Below, piece after piece: positions 1-12,101 of a stretch of 33,209 nucleotides of DNA. The DNA is from Burkholderiales bacterium (GTDB lineage: Bacteria > Pseudomonadota > Gammaproteobacteria > Burkholderiales > Burkholderiaceae_C): contig JAGWVB010000014.1 of NCBI GenBank assembly GCA_018971105.1, positions 1 through 33,209 on the forward strand. The letters run 5' to 3'. How positions within the stretch are numbered: the stretch's first letter is position 1; each line of letters begins with the position of its first letter. The position numbers and the translations under genes are program-made. The notes beneath the pieces were generated by a model, which worked only from the letters and a program-made list of their open reading frames with translations, ran no database searches and was not told where the DNA came from.

Positions 1-1
1 C

Positions 2-982
2 TGCGCGCGTTCGCGCTACGCGCCGGCGCGCGCCAGCGTGGTCTGGATCGCGCTCGCGATGACCGCGGCCGCGATGCTGGCCGAATGGCTCGGCGCCTGG
101 CGCTGGCGCGCCCTGCCCCTGCATGCCGACGACGCCGGCGGCTTCGTCGAGCTGTGCCTGTGGTTCACCTGGCCGGCCTGGCCGCTGGCGCTGTGGACGC
201 TGTGGCGCTGGCGGCGCCAGCTCGCGCACCGGCATCTCGCGGTGCCGCTGGTCGTGGCCTGCAGCGGCTTCATCGCCAGCTTCGCGATGGCCGGGTCGGA
301 CCGCGCCCTGATGCTCGCGCTGCCCGGTCTGGCCGTGCTGGCGGCTTTCGCCCTGCCGACCTTCCGGCGCAGCGCGTCGGCGGCGATCGACTGGTTCTCG
401 ATGTGCTTCTTCAGCCTCTTCGCCCTCGCCGTCTGGTGGGTCTATTTCGCGCTCCAGACCGGCTGGCCGGCCTGGCAGGCGGCGATCGGGCCGCGCCTGA
501 TCCCGGGCTACGAGGCGCGCTTCTCGCTGCCGGCGCTGCTGCCGGCCCTGCTCGGCAGCGCGGCCTGGCTGTGGCTGCTGCGCTGGCGCACCGGGCGCCA
601 CCGCGAGGCGCTGTGGAAGAGCCTCGTGCTGCCGGCCGGCGGTGTCGCATTGGGCTGGCTGCTGGCGATGACGCTGCTGCTGTCGGCGCTGGACTATGCA
701 CGCAGCCCGCGCCCGCTGATGGCGCGCATCGCGCCCTGGCTGCCGCGCGGCGCCTGCGTCGCGGCCCCGGGCCTGGCCCCGGCCGAGGTCGCGGCGATGG
801 AGTATTTCGGCGCCTGGCGCGTCGACGCCCGCGCCGGCGCCGCCCACGACGGCTGCCGCTACCTGCTGCTGGCCTCGCACGACCGCCCGACGGGGCCGGC
901 GCCCGCCGGCTGGGTCCTGCTGGCCGAGGTGCAGCGGCCGACCGTGCGCGACGACTGGAACCTGATCTACCGGCGCCGCTGA
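2..982 (+). CDS. Membrane glycosyltransferase-like protein (GT39/ArnT-like), C-terminal part
   Basis: The reading frame is open from the first complete codon of the window, so the gene very probably begins upstream; the GTG at 38 is only the first possible start inside the window. The visible ~326 residues are rich in Trp, Leu and Ala. They form several hydrophobic spans (for example around residues 1-20, 45-65, 80-100, 125-150, 170-190 and 205-225, counted from the GTG), joined by short Arg-rich loops. A soluble tail of about 90 residues follows, ending in an aromatic/basic IYRRR. This layout fits the C-terminal half of GT39/ArnT-type lipid-linked sugar transferases, which end in a periplasmic domain. 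The catalytic acidic residues of that family lie near the N-terminus, outside the window, so activity cannot be checked. The gene is convergent with phoR. The family call rests on topology and on the kind of tail, not on a diagnostic motif. Confidence 0.6.
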   Translation, partial: CARSRYAPARASVVWIALAMTAAAMLAEWLGAWRWRALPLHADDAGGFVELCLWFTWPAWPLALWTLWRWRRQLAHRHLAVPLVVACSGFIASFAMAGSDRALMLALPGLAVLAAFALPTFRRSASAAIDWFSMCFFSLFALAVWWVYFALQTGWPAWQAAIGPRLIPGYEARFSLPALLPALLGSAAWLWLLRWRTGRHREALWKSLVLPAGGVALGWLLAMTLLLSALDYARSPRPLMARIAPWLPRGACVAAPGLAPAEVAAMEYFGAWRVDARAGAAHDGCRYLLLASHDRPTGPAPAGWVLLAEVQRPTVRDDWNLIYRRR

Positions 983-1049
983 GCGGCCGCGCCCGCCGAC
1001 CGACGCTGCCGGCCGCAGCCCGCCGTCTCGCCGCTCCGCCGCGGCCGCT
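982..1049. terminator. Inverted repeat between convergent genes (possible bidirectional terminator)
   Basis: Nine-base arms AGCGGCCGC (982-990) and GCGGCCGCT (1041-1049) are perfect inverted copies. They sit at the stop codon of the upstream rightward gene and at the stop codon of phoR, bracketing the whole convergent spacer. There is no T-tract and the loop is 50 nt, so classical intrinsic termination is doubtful. Confidence 0.3.
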
Positions 1050-2387
1050 TCAGGCGGCCACCGGCTTGTCGGCGACCTCGCGCCGGCGCACGCGCCAGGC
1101 CGGGAACTGGAGCTTGAAGGTCGAGCCCTTGCCGGGTTCGCTCTGGATCACGATCTCGCCGCCATGGCGCTGCGCGACATGCTTGACGATGGCCAGGCCG
1201 AGCCCGGTGCCCCCGGTGTCGCGCGAGCGGCTGCCGTCGACGCGGTAGAAGCGCTCGGTCAGCCGCGGCAGGTGCTCGCGCGCGATGCCGATGCCGCTGT
1301 CGATCACCAGCAGTTCGGCGCCGCCCTCGGCGCGCCATTGCCAGCGCATCTGGATGCGGCCGCCCTCGGGCGTGTAGCGCACGGCGTTGTGCAGCAGGTT
1401 GGCCGCCGCGCTGTAGAGCTCGGGCTCGCTGCCGGCGAACTCGGCGTCCTCGCCGCCGCTGGCCTCGACCTGGTGCCGCCCGGCCGAGAGCGTGATCGCG
1501 TCGCCGCAGGCGCGCCGCATCAGCGCGGCCATCGGCAGCCAGGTGTCGGCGGGCGGATTCGGGCTGCCCTCGAGCTTGGCCAGCGTGAGCAGGTCGCCCA
1601 CCAGGGCCTGCATGCGGTCGGTCTGCTGCGCCATCAGCACCAGCACGCGCTGGCGTTCGGGCTCGGACAGGCGCAGCGTCGAGAGCGTCTCGACGAAGCC
1701 GGCGAGCACGGTCAGCGGGGTGCGGATCTCGTGCGAGACGTTGGCGACGAAATCGCGCCGCATCGCCTCGGTGCGCTCGCGCTCGGTGATGTCCTGCGTC
1801 AGCACGAGCTTCATGCCCTCGCCGTAGGGCCGCACCAGCACTGACAGCGTGGTGCGGCCGAGCGGGCCCGCAAACGTCACCGGTTCGTCGAAATTCGCGG
1901 CCTGCAGATGGGCCACGAAGGCCGGCGTGCGCACGAGGTTGGTGACGCGCTGGCGCTTGTCGCGCTGCGGGTCGAGCCCGAAATGCTGGGCCGCGACCGA
2001 ATTGCACCAATCGATCTGATCGTCGGCGTCGAGCATCAGCACGCCGTTGGGCGAGGCTTCGATCGCCGAGAGGAAATGCGCCAGGCGGTCGCGCTCCTGC
2101 CCGGCCTGCGCCTCGCGCGTGCGCATCGCCTTCTCGGTGCGGTAGGCGAGCTCACCCCAGAATCCGGTGTCGCGCGGCGCCGGCTCGTCCTGCGGGCCGC
2201 GCAGCCAGCCCATCAGGCTCTGGCCGCGCCACGAGTCGCGGATCACCAGCACCGCGACGACGCAGATGCCGCCGGCGAGGATGCCGGTCACGGCCTGCCC
2301 TGCGATGGCGCCGACCAGCAGCCCGACAAGCGAGCCGATGACGACCAGCATCAGCGCCGCCAGCGTGCGTGCGAACCACCATCCCAT
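1050..2387 (-). CDS. phoR: Phosphate regulon sensor histidine kinase PhoR
   Basis: Inner-membrane sensor kinase that phosphorylates PhoB when phosphate is scarce and keeps it dephosphorylated, through PstSCAB-PhoU, when phosphate is plentiful. The protein has 445 residues. Two adjacent membrane spans lie at about 6-28 and 33-50 with almost no periplasmic loop, as in PhoR proteins that sense through partners rather than ligand. A PAS-like domain follows at about 105-200. The HisKA helix holds the phospho-acceptor His219 in the VSHEIRTPL motif. The ATPase domain shows an N-box around Asn334, a DSGIGI G1 box at 363-368 and GGTGLGLAI at 392-400. Start ATG at 2387. It is the last gene of the pst-pho run, 13 bp after phoB. 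In many relatives ppk/ppx follow phoR; here a convergent membrane-protein gene does. Confidence 0.96.
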   Translation of the reverse strand: MGWWFARTLAALMLVVIGSLVGLLVGAIAGQAVTGILAGGICVVAVLVIRDSWRGQSLMGWLRGPQDEPAPRDTGFWGELAYRTEKAMRTREAQAGQERDRLAHFLSAIEASPNGVLMLDADDQIDWCNSVAAQHFGLDPQRDKRQRVTNLVRTPAFVAHLQAANFDEPVTFAGPLGRTTLSVLVRPYGEGMKLVLTQDITERERTEAMRRDFVANVSHEIRTPLTVLAGFVETLSTLRLSEPERQRVLVLMAQQTDRMQALVGDLLTLAKLEGSPNPPADTWLPMAALMRRACGDAITLSAGRHQVEASGGEDAEFAGSEPELYSAAANLLHNAVRYTPEGGRIQMRWQWRAEGGAELLVIDSGIGIAREHLPRLTERFYRVDGSRSRDTGGTGLGLAIVKHVAQRHGGEIVIQSEPGKGSTFKLQFPAWRVRRREVADKPVAA

Positions 2388-2400
2388 CGCGGCGCTGGAT

Positions 2401-3114
2401 CTAGGCCGCGAGCGTGCTCAACTGTTGCGCCAGCCGGTAGCCGGCCCCGCGCACGGTCTCGATCAGCGCCGCGCACTGCACCGGCGCGAGCGCCTCGCGC
2501 AGCCGCTTGACATGGACATCGACGGTGCGCTCCTCGATGAAGACATGATCGCCCCAGACGCGGTCGAGCAGCTGCGCGCGGCTGTGCACGCGCTCGGGGT
2601 GCGTCATGAGGAAATGCAGGAGGCGGAACTCGGTCGGGCCGATCTTGACCTCGAGCGTCGCGTCGCCGACGCGGCGGTGCACGCGCCGCGTCGCCGGATC
2701 CAGGCGCAGACCCGCGACCTCGACCGCCGCGTCGAGCGCCTCGGGCGCCTTGCGGCGCAGCACCGCGCGGATGCGCGCCAGCAGTTCCTTGGGCGAGAAC
2801 GGCTTGGTCAGGTAGTCGTCGGCGCCCGCGTCGAGGCCGTTGATCTTGTCGGCCTCGTCGGCGCGCGCCGTCAGCATGATCAGCGGCAGCTCGCGCGTGC
2901 GCGCCTCGGTGCGCCAGCGCCGCGCCAGCTGCAGCCCGGACTGGCCCGGCAGCATCCAGTCCAGCAGCACGAGGTCGGGCAGCACGCGGTCGACCTCGCG
3001 CTGCGCCGCCTCGGCATCGGCCGCGACGGTGACGTCGTAGCCCGCATGACGCAGGTTGATCGCGATCAGCTCGGCGATCGCCGATTCGTCTTCGACGACG
3101 AGCACGGTACTCAT
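2401..3114 (-). CDS. phoB: Phosphate regulon response regulator PhoB
   Basis: OmpR-family transcriptional activator of the phosphate regulon. Of 237 residues, the receiver domain (1-120) has the acidic pocket Glu8/Asp9, phospho-acceptor Asp52, Thr82 and Lys104. The winged-helix DNA-binding domain (about 135-232) carries the usual recognition-helix region and a C-terminal hairpin ending in GAGYRL. I chose the ATG at 3114, which is preceded by a GGAG ribosome site and yields the canonical VLVVEDE start. The frame stays open upstream into phoU, but that extension is arginine/serine-rich shadow sequence. The gene lies 13 bp after phoU and 13 bp before phoR, so it is cotranscribed with them. Its predicted binding sites are at 7669-7686 and 7714-7742. 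Confidence 0.97.
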   Translation of the reverse strand: MSTVLVVEDESAIAELIAINLRHAGYDVTVAADAEAAQREVDRVLPDLVLLDWMLPGQSGLQLARRWRTEARTRELPLIMLTARADEADKINGLDAGADDYLTKPFSPKELLARIRAVLRRKAPEALDAAVEVAGLRLDPATRRVHRRVGDATLEVKIGPTEFRLLHFLMTHPERVHSRAQLLDRVWGDHVFIEERTVDVHVKRLREALAPVQCAALIETVRGAGYRLAQQLSTLAA

Positions 3115-3127
3115 GGGCTGGAGCTCC

Positions 3128-3835
3128 TCATCGCACGATGTTCTCGACCGCCTCGACGGTCGTGTGGCGCACATCCGTGCCCTTGACGATGTAGATGATG
3201 ACCTCGGCGAGGTTCTTGGCGTGGTCGCCGACACGCTCGATCGCCTTGGCGACGAAGACGAGGTCGATGCTCGACGAGATCGTGCGCGGGTCCTCCATCA
3301 TGTAGGTGATGAGCTTGCGCAGCAGGCCGTCGAATTCCTGGTCGATCTGGTCATCCTGCTTGAGCACTTCGAGCGCCTTGGCCGTGTCCAGGCGCGCGAA
3401 GGCGTCGAGCGACATGCGCAGCTGGGCGATCGCGAGATCGGCCTCGAAGGCGAGGTCGGCCACCGGCAGGCGCAGCCGGCTCGAGACGCCGGTGTTGATC
3501 AGGCGCTGCACCGTGCGCGCGATGCGCGCCGCCTCGTCGCCGACGCGCTCGAGGTTGGCGATCGCCTTGCTCACCGCGATCAGCAGCCGCAGGTCGCGCG
3601 CGGTGGGCTGGCGGCGCGCGATGATGGCCGAGAGGTCGCGGTCGATCTCGACCTCGAGCTGGTTGACGCGCTCCTCCTGCTGCAGCACCTGGCTCGCGGT
3701 GTCGCCGCTGAACTGGGTCAGCGCATAGATCGCCTGCGCGACCTGGGATTCGACGAGGCCGCCCATTTCGAGCACCCGGTTGGAGATGCCGCTCAGTTCG
3801 GCATCGAACTGCGTCGAGAGATGCTTGTCGCTCAT
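3128..3835 (-). CDS. phoU: Phosphate transport system regulator PhoU
   Basis: Cytoplasmic helical-bundle protein that links the PstSCAB transporter to the PhoR kinase and represses the Pho regulon in high phosphate. The 235 residues show the two symmetric three-helix bundles of the family. Each carries the metal-binding ERVGD signature: residues 96-100 followed by EAARIA, and residues 200-204 followed by HAKNLA. Length and both motifs match the family. Start ATG at 3835. It lies 17 bp downstream of pstB and 13 bp upstream of phoB, the standard pst-phoU-phoBR order of Burkholderiales. Confidence 0.97.
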   Translation of the reverse strand: MSDKHLSTQFDAELSGISNRVLEMGGLVESQVAQAIYALTQFSGDTASQVLQQEERVNQLEVEIDRDLSAIIARRQPTARDLRLLIAVSKAIANLERVGDEAARIARTVQRLINTGVSSRLRLPVADLAFEADLAIAQLRMSLDAFARLDTAKALEVLKQDDQIDQEFDGLLRKLITYMMEDPRTISSSIDLVFVAKAIERVGDHAKNLAEVIIYIVKGTDVRHTTVEAVENIVR

Positions 3836-3852
3836 GGTGCCTTCGCCCTTGC

Positions 3853-4638
<786 letters not shown>

Positions 4639-4646
4639 GGCGGGGC

Positions 4647-5513
4647 TCAGTTCTTGTTGCGGAACAGCACGCGCGCAATGATGTTCAGCGCGAGCACGCC
4701 CAGCGTGATGAGGAAGACGCCGGCCCAGGCGAGCTTCTGCCAGTTCTCGTAGGGGCTCATCGCGAACTTGAAGATGGTCACCGGCAGGCTCGCCATCGGT
4801 TCGCCCAGGTTGAGCGTGAAGAACTGGTTCGACAGCGCGGTGAACAGCAGCGGCGCGGTCTCGCCGGCGATGCGCGCCAGCGCCAGCAGCACGCCGGTGA
4901 TGACGCCGGCCGTCGAGGCCTTGAGCGTCACCGACAGGATCACCTTCCATTTCGGCGTGCCGAGCGCGTAGGCGGCCTCGCGCAGCGAATTGGGGACGAG
5001 CGAGAGCATCGTCACGGTCGTGCGCACGACGACCGGCATCACGATGAGGGCCAGCGCGAGGGCGCCCGAGAAGGCCGAGAAGCTCTTCATCGGCGCGACA
5101 ACGATGGCGTAGATGAACAGGCCGATGACGATCGAGGGTGCCGAGAGCAGGATGTCGTTGATGAACTGCGTGATGTGGCCGAGCCAGCTGCGCTGGCCGT
5201 ACTCGGCCAGGTAGATGCCGGCGAGGATGCCGATCGGCGTGCCGATCAGCGTCGCCAGCGTGACCATGATGCCGGAGCCGACGATCGCATTCGCGAGCCC
5301 GCCGACGGGCTCCATCGGCGCCGGCGTCGAGACCGTGAACAGCTGCAGCGAGAGGCCGCCGAAGCCGAGCCAGACCGTCTCGGCCAGGATCCAGATGAGC
5401 CAGAACACGCCGAAGGACATCGCCAGCAGCGCGAGCGTGAGCGCGCTCGCGTTGACGCGCTTGCGGCGGCGGTGCATGGCGAGCCGTTGCGCATCGCCTG
5501 CCGACCGGCTCAT
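4647..5513 (-). CDS. pstA: Phosphate ABC transporter permease PstA
   Basis: One of two inner-membrane permease subunits of the phosphate importer. The 288-residue protein has a basic cytoplasmic N-terminus (about residues 1-25) and six predicted membrane spans. The binding-protein-dependent permease core includes the EAA-type loop around '[16 protein letters not shown]' (about residues 175-190), which contacts PstB. The ATG at 5513 is chosen because it forms a 4-bp ATGA overlap with the pstC stop codon (5510-5513), a sign of translational coupling. pstB follows after 8 bp. Confidence 0.96.
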   Translation of the reverse strand: MSRSAGDAQRLAMHRRRKRVNASALTLALLAMSFGVFWLIWILAETVWLGFGGLSLQLFTVSTPAPMEPVGGLANAIVGSGIMVTLATLIGTPIGILAGIYLAEYGQRSWLGHITQFINDILLSAPSIVIGLFIYAIVVAPMKSFSAFSGALALALIVMPVVVRTTVTMLSLVPNSLREAAYALGTPKWKVILSVTLKASTAGVITGVLLALARIAGETAPLLFTALSNQFFTLNLGEPMASLPVTIFKFAMSPYENWQKLAWAGVFLITLGVLALNIIARVLFRNKN

Positions 5514-6487
5514 GAGCGGCGTCCCTCGCCGCGCTTGAGCCGCATCAGCAGCAGGCGCGACAAGCCGAGCACGATGAAGGTGATCAGGAACAGGATCAGC
5601 CCGAGGTACATCAGCGCCGCCTTGTGCAGGCCCTCGCCGGCCTCGGCGAATTCGTTCGCGAGCACCGAGGCGATGCTGTTGGCGGCGTCGAACAGCGAGA
5701 GCGAGTCGAGCTGGTTGGCATTGCCTATCATGAAGGTCACGGCCATCGTCTCGCCCAGCGCGCGCCCGAGGCCGAGCATGATGCCGCCGATGACGCCGGT
5801 CTTGGTGTACGGCAGGACGACCTTCCAGACCACTTCCCAGGTCGTCGAGCCGAGGCCGTAGGCCGATTCCTTGAGCATCGGCGGCGTGACGTCGAAGACG
5901 TCGCGCATCGTCGCCGCGATGAAGGGGATGATCATGATCGCCAGGATGATGCCGGCCGAGAGCAGGCCGATGCCGACCGGCGGCCCGCTGAACAGCGTGC
6001 CCAGGAAGGGCACGTTGGCGAACATCGTCTGCAGCGGCTGCTGCACGTAGGTGACCAGCAGCGGGCTGAACACGAGCAGCCCCCACATGCCGTAGACGAT
6101 CGAGGGCACGGCGGCGAGCAGCTCGATCGCGATGCCCAGCGGGCGCTTGAGCCACTTGGGCGACATCTCGGTGAGAAAGAGCGCGATGCCGAAGCTCACC
6201 GGCACCGCGATCGCGAGGGCGATGAACGACGACATCAGCGTGCCGTAGATCATCACCAGACCCCCGTACTTGTCCTGCACGGGGTCCCAGTCCTTCGACC
6301 ACAGGAAGCCGATGCCGAACTGGTGCATCGCCGGCGCCGCGCCGATGATCAGCGAGCCGATGATGCCGGCCAGCAGCGCCAGCGTGAGCCAGGCCGCTGC
6401 GTGGACGACGAGGGAGAACAGCGCGTCCCCCCAGGGCATGATGCGCCGACGCTGCGCAGGCTCGCCTGACGGCGTCACTCGCTCCAT
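5510..6487 (-). CDS. pstC: Phosphate ABC transporter permease PstC
   Basis: Partner permease of PstA in the phosphate importer. The 325-residue product has an Arg-rich cytoplasmic start followed by about six membrane spans. A periplasmic segment with [17 protein letters not shown] (about 70-86) is characteristic of PstC, and the permease loop '[16 protein letters not shown]' lies at about 205-220. The ATG at 6487 was preferred; a GTG at 6544 would add 19 residues of low-complexity sequence and is a real alternative, because ribosome sites are weak for both. The stop overlaps the pstA start by 4 bp. The spacer to pstS is 88 bp. I see no strong hairpin there that would uncouple it from pstS. 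Confidence 0.95.
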   Translation of the reverse strand: MERVTPSGEPAQRRRIMPWGDALFSLVVHAAAWLTLALLAGIIGSLIIGAAPAMHQFGIGFLWSKDWDPVQDKYGGLVMIYGTLMSSFIALAIAVPVSFGIALFLTEMSPKWLKRPLGIAIELLAAVPSIVYGMWGLLVFSPLLVTYVQQPLQTMFANVPFLGTLFSGPPVGIGLLSAGIILAIMIIPFIAATMRDVFDVTPPMLKESAYGLGSTTWEVVWKVVLPYTKTGVIGGIMLGLGRALGETMAVTFMIGNANQLDSLSLFDAANSIASVLANEFAEAGEGLHKAALMYLGLILFLITFIVLGLSRLLLMRLKRGEGRRS

Positions 6488-6575
6488 CTCGTTTTTCTTG
6501 TCGTATGAGGTGGCGGGGAGTGTAGCGGCCAAGTCTGCCTCCACGGGTGCGGCGCCGGCGGGCCCTGCGAGCCGC

Positions 6576-7616
6576 TTACTTGAACGCGACCGGCTTGCCG
6601 GCCTTGTCCTTGATCTTGCTGCTCCACTCCTGGCGGATCATGTTCTTCACCGACTCGGGCAGCGTCACGTAGTCGAGCTGCGCGGCGGCGCCGTCACCGT
6701 TCGCATAGGACCAGTTGAAGAACTTGAGCGTGTTGGTCGCGTCGACCGGCTTGTCCTGCACCATGTGCATCATCACGAAGGTCGCGCCGCTGATCGGCCA
6801 GGCTTCCTTGCCGGGCTGGTTCGTCAGCATCTGGAAGAAGCTCTTGGACCACTGCGCATCGGCGGCCGCGGCCTTGACGTTGTCGGCACCCGGCTGGACG
6901 TAGTTGCCGGCGGCGTTCTTCATCAGCACGAACGCCATCTTGTTCTGCTTGGCGTAGGCGTACTCGACGTAGCCGATCGAATTCGGCAGGCGCTGCACGA
7001 ACGAGGACACGCCCTCGTTGCCCTTGCCGCCGACGCCGTTGGGCCAGTTGACCGAGGTATTGACGCCGACCTTGGCCTTCCAATCCGGGTTCACCTTCGA
7101 GAGGTAGTCGGTGAAGATGTAGGTCGTGCCCGAACCGTCGGCACGGTGCACGGTCGAGATCGCCGCGTCGGGCAGCGCGAGGCCGGGATTCAGCGCCTTC
7201 AGCGCCGGGTCGTCCCACTTCGTGATCTTGCCGTCATAGATCTCGGCCAGCAGGGCGCCGGTGAGCTTCATCTGGCCCGGGCCGATGCCCTTGATGTTGA
7301 CCACCGGCACGACGGCGCCGATGACGGTGGGGAACTGGATCATGCCGTCCTTGGCCAGCTCGGCGTCGGTGAGCGGCATGTCGGAGGCGCCGAAGTCGAC
7401 CGTCTTCGAACGGATCTGCTTCAGGCCGGCACCGGAGCCGATCGACTGGTAGTTCAGGCGCACGCCGCTGGCCTTGTTGTAGGCCTCGGCCCACTTCGAG
7501 TAGATCGGAGCCGCGAAGCTCGATCCGGCGCCGGTCACGTCTTGCGCGAACGAGGCCGAGGTGACGGCCGCGAGGCCGAATCCGATGACTGCAAATCGGC
7601 GGATGGAAGAGATCAT
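6576..7616 (-). CDS. pstS: Periplasmic phosphate-binding protein PstS
   Basis: High-affinity phosphate receptor that delivers phosphate to PstC/PstA. The 346 residues begin with a Sec signal peptide (positive MISSIRR, hydrophobic core 8-20, cleavage predicted after Ala24 in SFA-QDV). The mature protein starts with the PstS signature [14 protein letters not shown] at 29-42. It also contains the phosphate-contact loops '[11 protein letters not shown]', 'FGASDMPL' and '[11 protein letters not shown]'. The ATG at 7616 is preceded by a GGAAAGG ribosome site; an upstream in-frame extension would destroy the signal peptide. It is the first gene of the pst-pho operon and lies directly behind a PhoB-type promoter (7653-7686). 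Confidence 0.97.
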   Translation of the reverse strand: MISSIRRFAVIGFGLAAVTSASFAQDVTGAGSSFAAPIYSKWAEAYNKASGVRLNYQSIGSGAGLKQIRSKTVDFGASDMPLTDAELAKDGMIQFPTVIGAVVPVVNIKGIGPGQMKLTGALLAEIYDGKITKWDDPALKALNPGLALPDAAISTVHRADGSGTTYIFTDYLSKVNPDWKAKVGVNTSVNWPNGVGGKGNEGVSSFVQRLPNSIGYVEYAYAKQNKMAFVLMKNAAGNYVQPGADNVKAAAADAQWSKSFFQMLTNQPGKEAWPISGATFVMMHMVQDKPVDATNTLKFFNWSYANGDGAAAQLDYVTLPESVKNMIRQEWSSKIKDKAGKPVAFK

Positions 7617-7652
7617 GCGGTGCCTTTCCAGGTAGCTATGGAGGGAGCCTGC

Positions 7653-7686
7653 ACTGTAAGAAACCACTGTGACGCTCGAATGACAA
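7653..7686 (-). promoter_or_regulatory. PhoB-dependent pstS promoter (Pho box plus -10)
   Basis: On the minus strand, two 7-bp repeats spaced by 4 bp, TTGTCAT-TCGA-GCGTCAC (7686 down to 7669), match the known Pho box pattern CTGTCAT-N4-CTGTCAY. Exactly 10 bp further downstream is TACAGT (7658-7653), a 4/6 match to the sigma-70 -10 box. No -35 is visible, as expected where PhoB replaces that contact. The predicted start, near 7646, leaves a leader of about 30 nt before the pstS ATG. Confidence 0.85.
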
Positions 7687-7713
7687 CGCGAGTCGGGCGC
7701 CGCGAATATGACA

Positions 7714-7742
7714 ACGTCACGCCATTGTCATGCAATCGTCAC
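7714..7742 (+). promoter_or_regulatory. Second, oppositely oriented tripartite Pho box
   Basis: Three 7-bp half-sites with exact 11-bp period lie on the plus strand: ACGTCAC (7714-7720), TTGTCAT (7725-7731), TCGTCAC (7736-7742). All contain the GTCA core. Orientation is opposite to the pstS Pho box. It lies 28 bp upstream of that box and 33 bp past the glmM stop codon, so it may be an auxiliary PhoB site or drive antisense transcription into glmM. Confidence 0.6.
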
Positions 7743-7774
7743 TTGCCCACCCCTCCCCCGACCGCTGACGGCAT

Positions 7775-9109
7775 TCAAGCCGAGGCCGCGGCCTCGGCCA
7801 TGCGCTGGGCGCAGCGGCGGCCGAGCTCGGCGTCGCGCGCCTCGACCATCACGCGCAGCACCGGTTCGGTGCCGGAGGCGCGGATCAGCACCCGGCCCGC
7901 GCTGCCGAGCTCGCGCTCGACGCTCCGGCGCGCGTCGGACAGCGCGGCATTGCGCGTCCAGTCGCTGCCGTCGCGCAGGCGCACGTTGATCATCGTCTGC
8001 GGATACAGGGCGACGCCGTCGAGCAGCGCCGCCAGCGTGGCGCCGCTGCGCCGCACCGCCTGCAGGATCTGCAGCGCGCTGACGATGCCGTCGCCCGTGG
8101 TGTGGCGGTCCAGCGCCAGCAGGTGGCCCGAACTCTCGCCGCCGAGTTGCCAGCCGCGCGCCGTCATCTCCTCGAGCACGTAGCGGTCGCCGACCTTGGC
8201 CCGCACCAGCTCGATGCCGCGCCCGGCCAGCGCCTGCTCGATGGCGATGTTCGTCATCAGCGTGCCGACGACGCCGGCCACCGGCCGCTGCTGGGCGATG
8301 CGGTCGATCGCCATCACGTAGAGCAGTTCGTCGCCGTTGTACAGCCGCCCCTGGGCGTCGACGATCTGCAGCCGGTCGGCGTCGCCGTCGAGCGCGATGC
8401 CGTAGTCGGCCCGGTGTTCGGCCACCGCCCGCAGCAGCGCCTGCGGCGCGGTCGCGCCGAAGCCGGCGTTGATGTTCAGTCCGTCGGGGCTGCAGCCGAT
8501 CTTCACGACTGCGGCGCCGAGCTCGTGGAACACGTCGGGCGCCACATGGTAGGCGGCGCCGTGCGCCGCATCGACGACGATCTTCATGCCCTTGAGCGAG
8601 AGCTGGTGCGGCACCGTGCTCTTGCAGAACTCGATATAGCGACCGCCGGCGTCGTCGAGCCGGCGCGCCTTGCCCAGCGAGGCCGAATCGGCCCAGCGCG
8701 GCGTCTTCGTCAATTCGGCCTCGACATCCAGCTCCCAGTCGTCGGGCAGCTTCTCGCCGCGCGCCGAGAAGAACTTGACGCCGTTGTCGGCGTACGGGTT
8801 GTGCGAGGCGCTGATGACGACACCCAGGTCCAGCCGCAGCGCCCGTGTCAGGTAGGCCACCCCGGGTGTCGGCAGCGGGCCGCTGAGCAGGACATCGACG
8901 CCGGCCGATGCGAAGCCGGCCTCGAGCGACGATTCGATCATGTAGCCCGAGATCCGCGTGTCCTTGCCGATGAGCACGGTCGGGCGCTCGGCGCCGCGGC
9001 GCAGCACCTGGCCCACGGCGTGGCCGAGCCGGAGCATGAAGTCGGGCGTGATCGGCGCCTGCCCGACCGTGCCGCGGATGCCATCGGTACCGAAATATTG
9101 TCTGGTCAT
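7775..9109 (-). CDS. glmM: Phosphoglucosamine mutase GlmM
   Basis: Converts glucosamine-6-phosphate to glucosamine-1-phosphate on the way to UDP-GlcNAc for peptidoglycan and LPS. The 444-residue protein has the alpha-D-phosphohexomutase layout. FGTDGIRG lies at 6-13. The catalytic loop is [13 protein letters not shown] (98-110), with phospho-acceptor Ser102. The Mg-binding loop is DGDADR, about residue 240, and the sugar-phosphate binding loop [14 protein letters not shown] is near the C-terminus. Length and the Ser102 position match E. coli GlmM. Start ATG at 9109. folP lies 93 bp upstream in the same direction, as in most Proteobacteria. The pstS promoter region lies downstream of its stop. 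Confidence 0.97.
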   Translation of the reverse strand: MTRQYFGTDGIRGTVGQAPITPDFMLRLGHAVGQVLRRGAERPTVLIGKDTRISGYMIESSLEAGFASAGVDVLLSGPLPTPGVAYLTRALRLDLGVVISASHNPYADNGVKFFSARGEKLPDDWELDVEAELTKTPRWADSASLGKARRLDDAGGRYIEFCKSTVPHQLSLKGMKIVVDAAHGAAYHVAPDVFHELGAAVVKIGCSPDGLNINAGFGATAPQALLRAVAEHRADYGIALDGDADRLQIVDAQGRLYNGDELLYVMAIDRIAQQRPVAGVVGTLMTNIAIEQALAGRGIELVRAKVGDRYVLEEMTARGWQLGGESSGHLLALDRHTTGDGIVSALQILQAVRRSGATLAALLDGVALYPQTMINVRLRDGSDWTRNAALSDARRSVERELGSAGRVLIRASGTEPVLRVMVEARDAELGRRCAQRMAEAAASA

Positions 9110-9202
9110 GGGTTGCTTCCTGCGCGCGATTCTGGAACTCCGCCGCGCCGCGCCGCTACCGGCCTGCGCACGGCGCGGGAACTGATGGGAACCGTGCCCG
9201 CC

Positions 9203-10039
9203 TCAAGCCGGGCCGCCGCGTGCCGCGGCGCGCCACACCGCGAGCGCATCGACGGTGGCCGCGACATCGTGCACGCGCAGCACCTGGGCGCCGCGCAGCA
9301 CGGCGGCGAGTGCCGCGGCCACGCTCGCGGCCTGGCGCTCGCCGACCGGACGCCCCGTGATCTGGCCCAGCGTGCGCTTGCGCGACCAGCCGACCAGCAG
9401 CGGATAGCCCAGGGCCAGCAGCTCGGATTGCCGCGCCAGCAGCGCCAGGTTGTGGGCATCGGTCTTGGCGAAGCCGATGCCGGGGTCGATCGCGATGCGC
9501 TCGCGGCCGATGCCGGCGTCGATCAGGGCCTGGGCGCGACCGCCCAGGTAATCGCGCACCTCGGCGACGACATCGCCGTACTGCACGAGCCGGCTCATCG
9601 TGTCCGGCTCGCCGCGCATGTGCATCAGGCACACGCCCGCGTTCGGGTGCCGCGCCAGGCAGTCGACGGCGCCCGGCGCCTCGAGCGCATGGATGTCGTT
9701 GACGATGTCGACCCCGACGTCCAGCGCCGCCTGCATCACGAGCGGCGCGCAGGTGTCGATGGACAGCGGCACGCCCAGCGCCACGGCCTCGCGCAACACC
9801 GGCAGCACGCGGCGCAGCTCCTCGGCCGCATCGGGCTGGGTCGCACCGGGGCGGCTCGAACTGCCGCCGATGTCGAGGATGTCGGCGCCCTCGGCCAGCA
9901 GGCGCTCGCATTGCGCGAGCGCGCTGCCCTGGTCGGCGTAGCGCCCTCCGTCGGAGAACGAATCCGGAGTCACGTTGACGATGCCCATCACGCGCGGAGC
10001 GGACAGGTCGATGCGGAAACGTCGGGTCTGCCAGTGCAT
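9203..10039 (-). CDS. folP: Dihydropteroate synthase FolP
   Basis: TIM-barrel enzyme joining p-aminobenzoate to dihydropterin pyrophosphate in folate synthesis; the sulfonamide target. The 278 residues contain signature 1, MGIVNVTPDSFSDGG (18-32). Signature 2 reads ILDIGGSSSRPGAT (about 56-69), where the common form is GGESTRPG, so two positions differ. NDIHALE-type and GDVVAEVRDYL-type segments follow. 'DPGIGFAKT' and the 'GWSRKRTLG' loop with its conserved Ser-Arg-Lys are also present. Start ATG at 10039. It lies between ftsH (61 bp upstream) and glmM, the standard ftsH-folP-glmM arrangement, so cotranscription is likely. Confidence 0.96.
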   Translation of the reverse strand: MHWQTRRFRIDLSAPRVMGIVNVTPDSFSDGGRYADQGSALAQCERLLAEGADILDIGGSSSRPGATQPDAAEELRRVLPVLREAVALGVPLSIDTCAPLVMQAALDVGVDIVNDIHALEAPGAVDCLARHPNAGVCLMHMRGEPDTMSRLVQYGDVVAEVRDYLGGRAQALIDAGIGRERIAIDPGIGFAKTDAHNLALLARQSELLALGYPLLVGWSRKRTLGQITGRPVGERQAASVAAALAAVLRGAQVLRVHDVAATVDALAVWRAAARGGPA

Positions 10040-10100
10040 GCGATCCAGGGTCGGATGACGATGCGGGCCCGCAGGCCCGCGCGCGACTCGGGCGACGGCC

Positions 10101-12008
<1,908 letters not shown>

Positions 12009-12101
12009 CGCGGCTCCTTTTCCAGTTCGGCGGTACGCTGCGACGACCTCGTCGCGCCGGATTCCACGGCAATTGGGGACGATTCTAGGTCAGACAAGGG
12101 T

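Noticed and set aside
12009-12101. TTGTCT and TAGAAT hexamers before ftsH as a sigma-70 promoter
   Set aside because: The spacing is only 4 bp; no -35 lies at 16-18 bp from TAGAAT.
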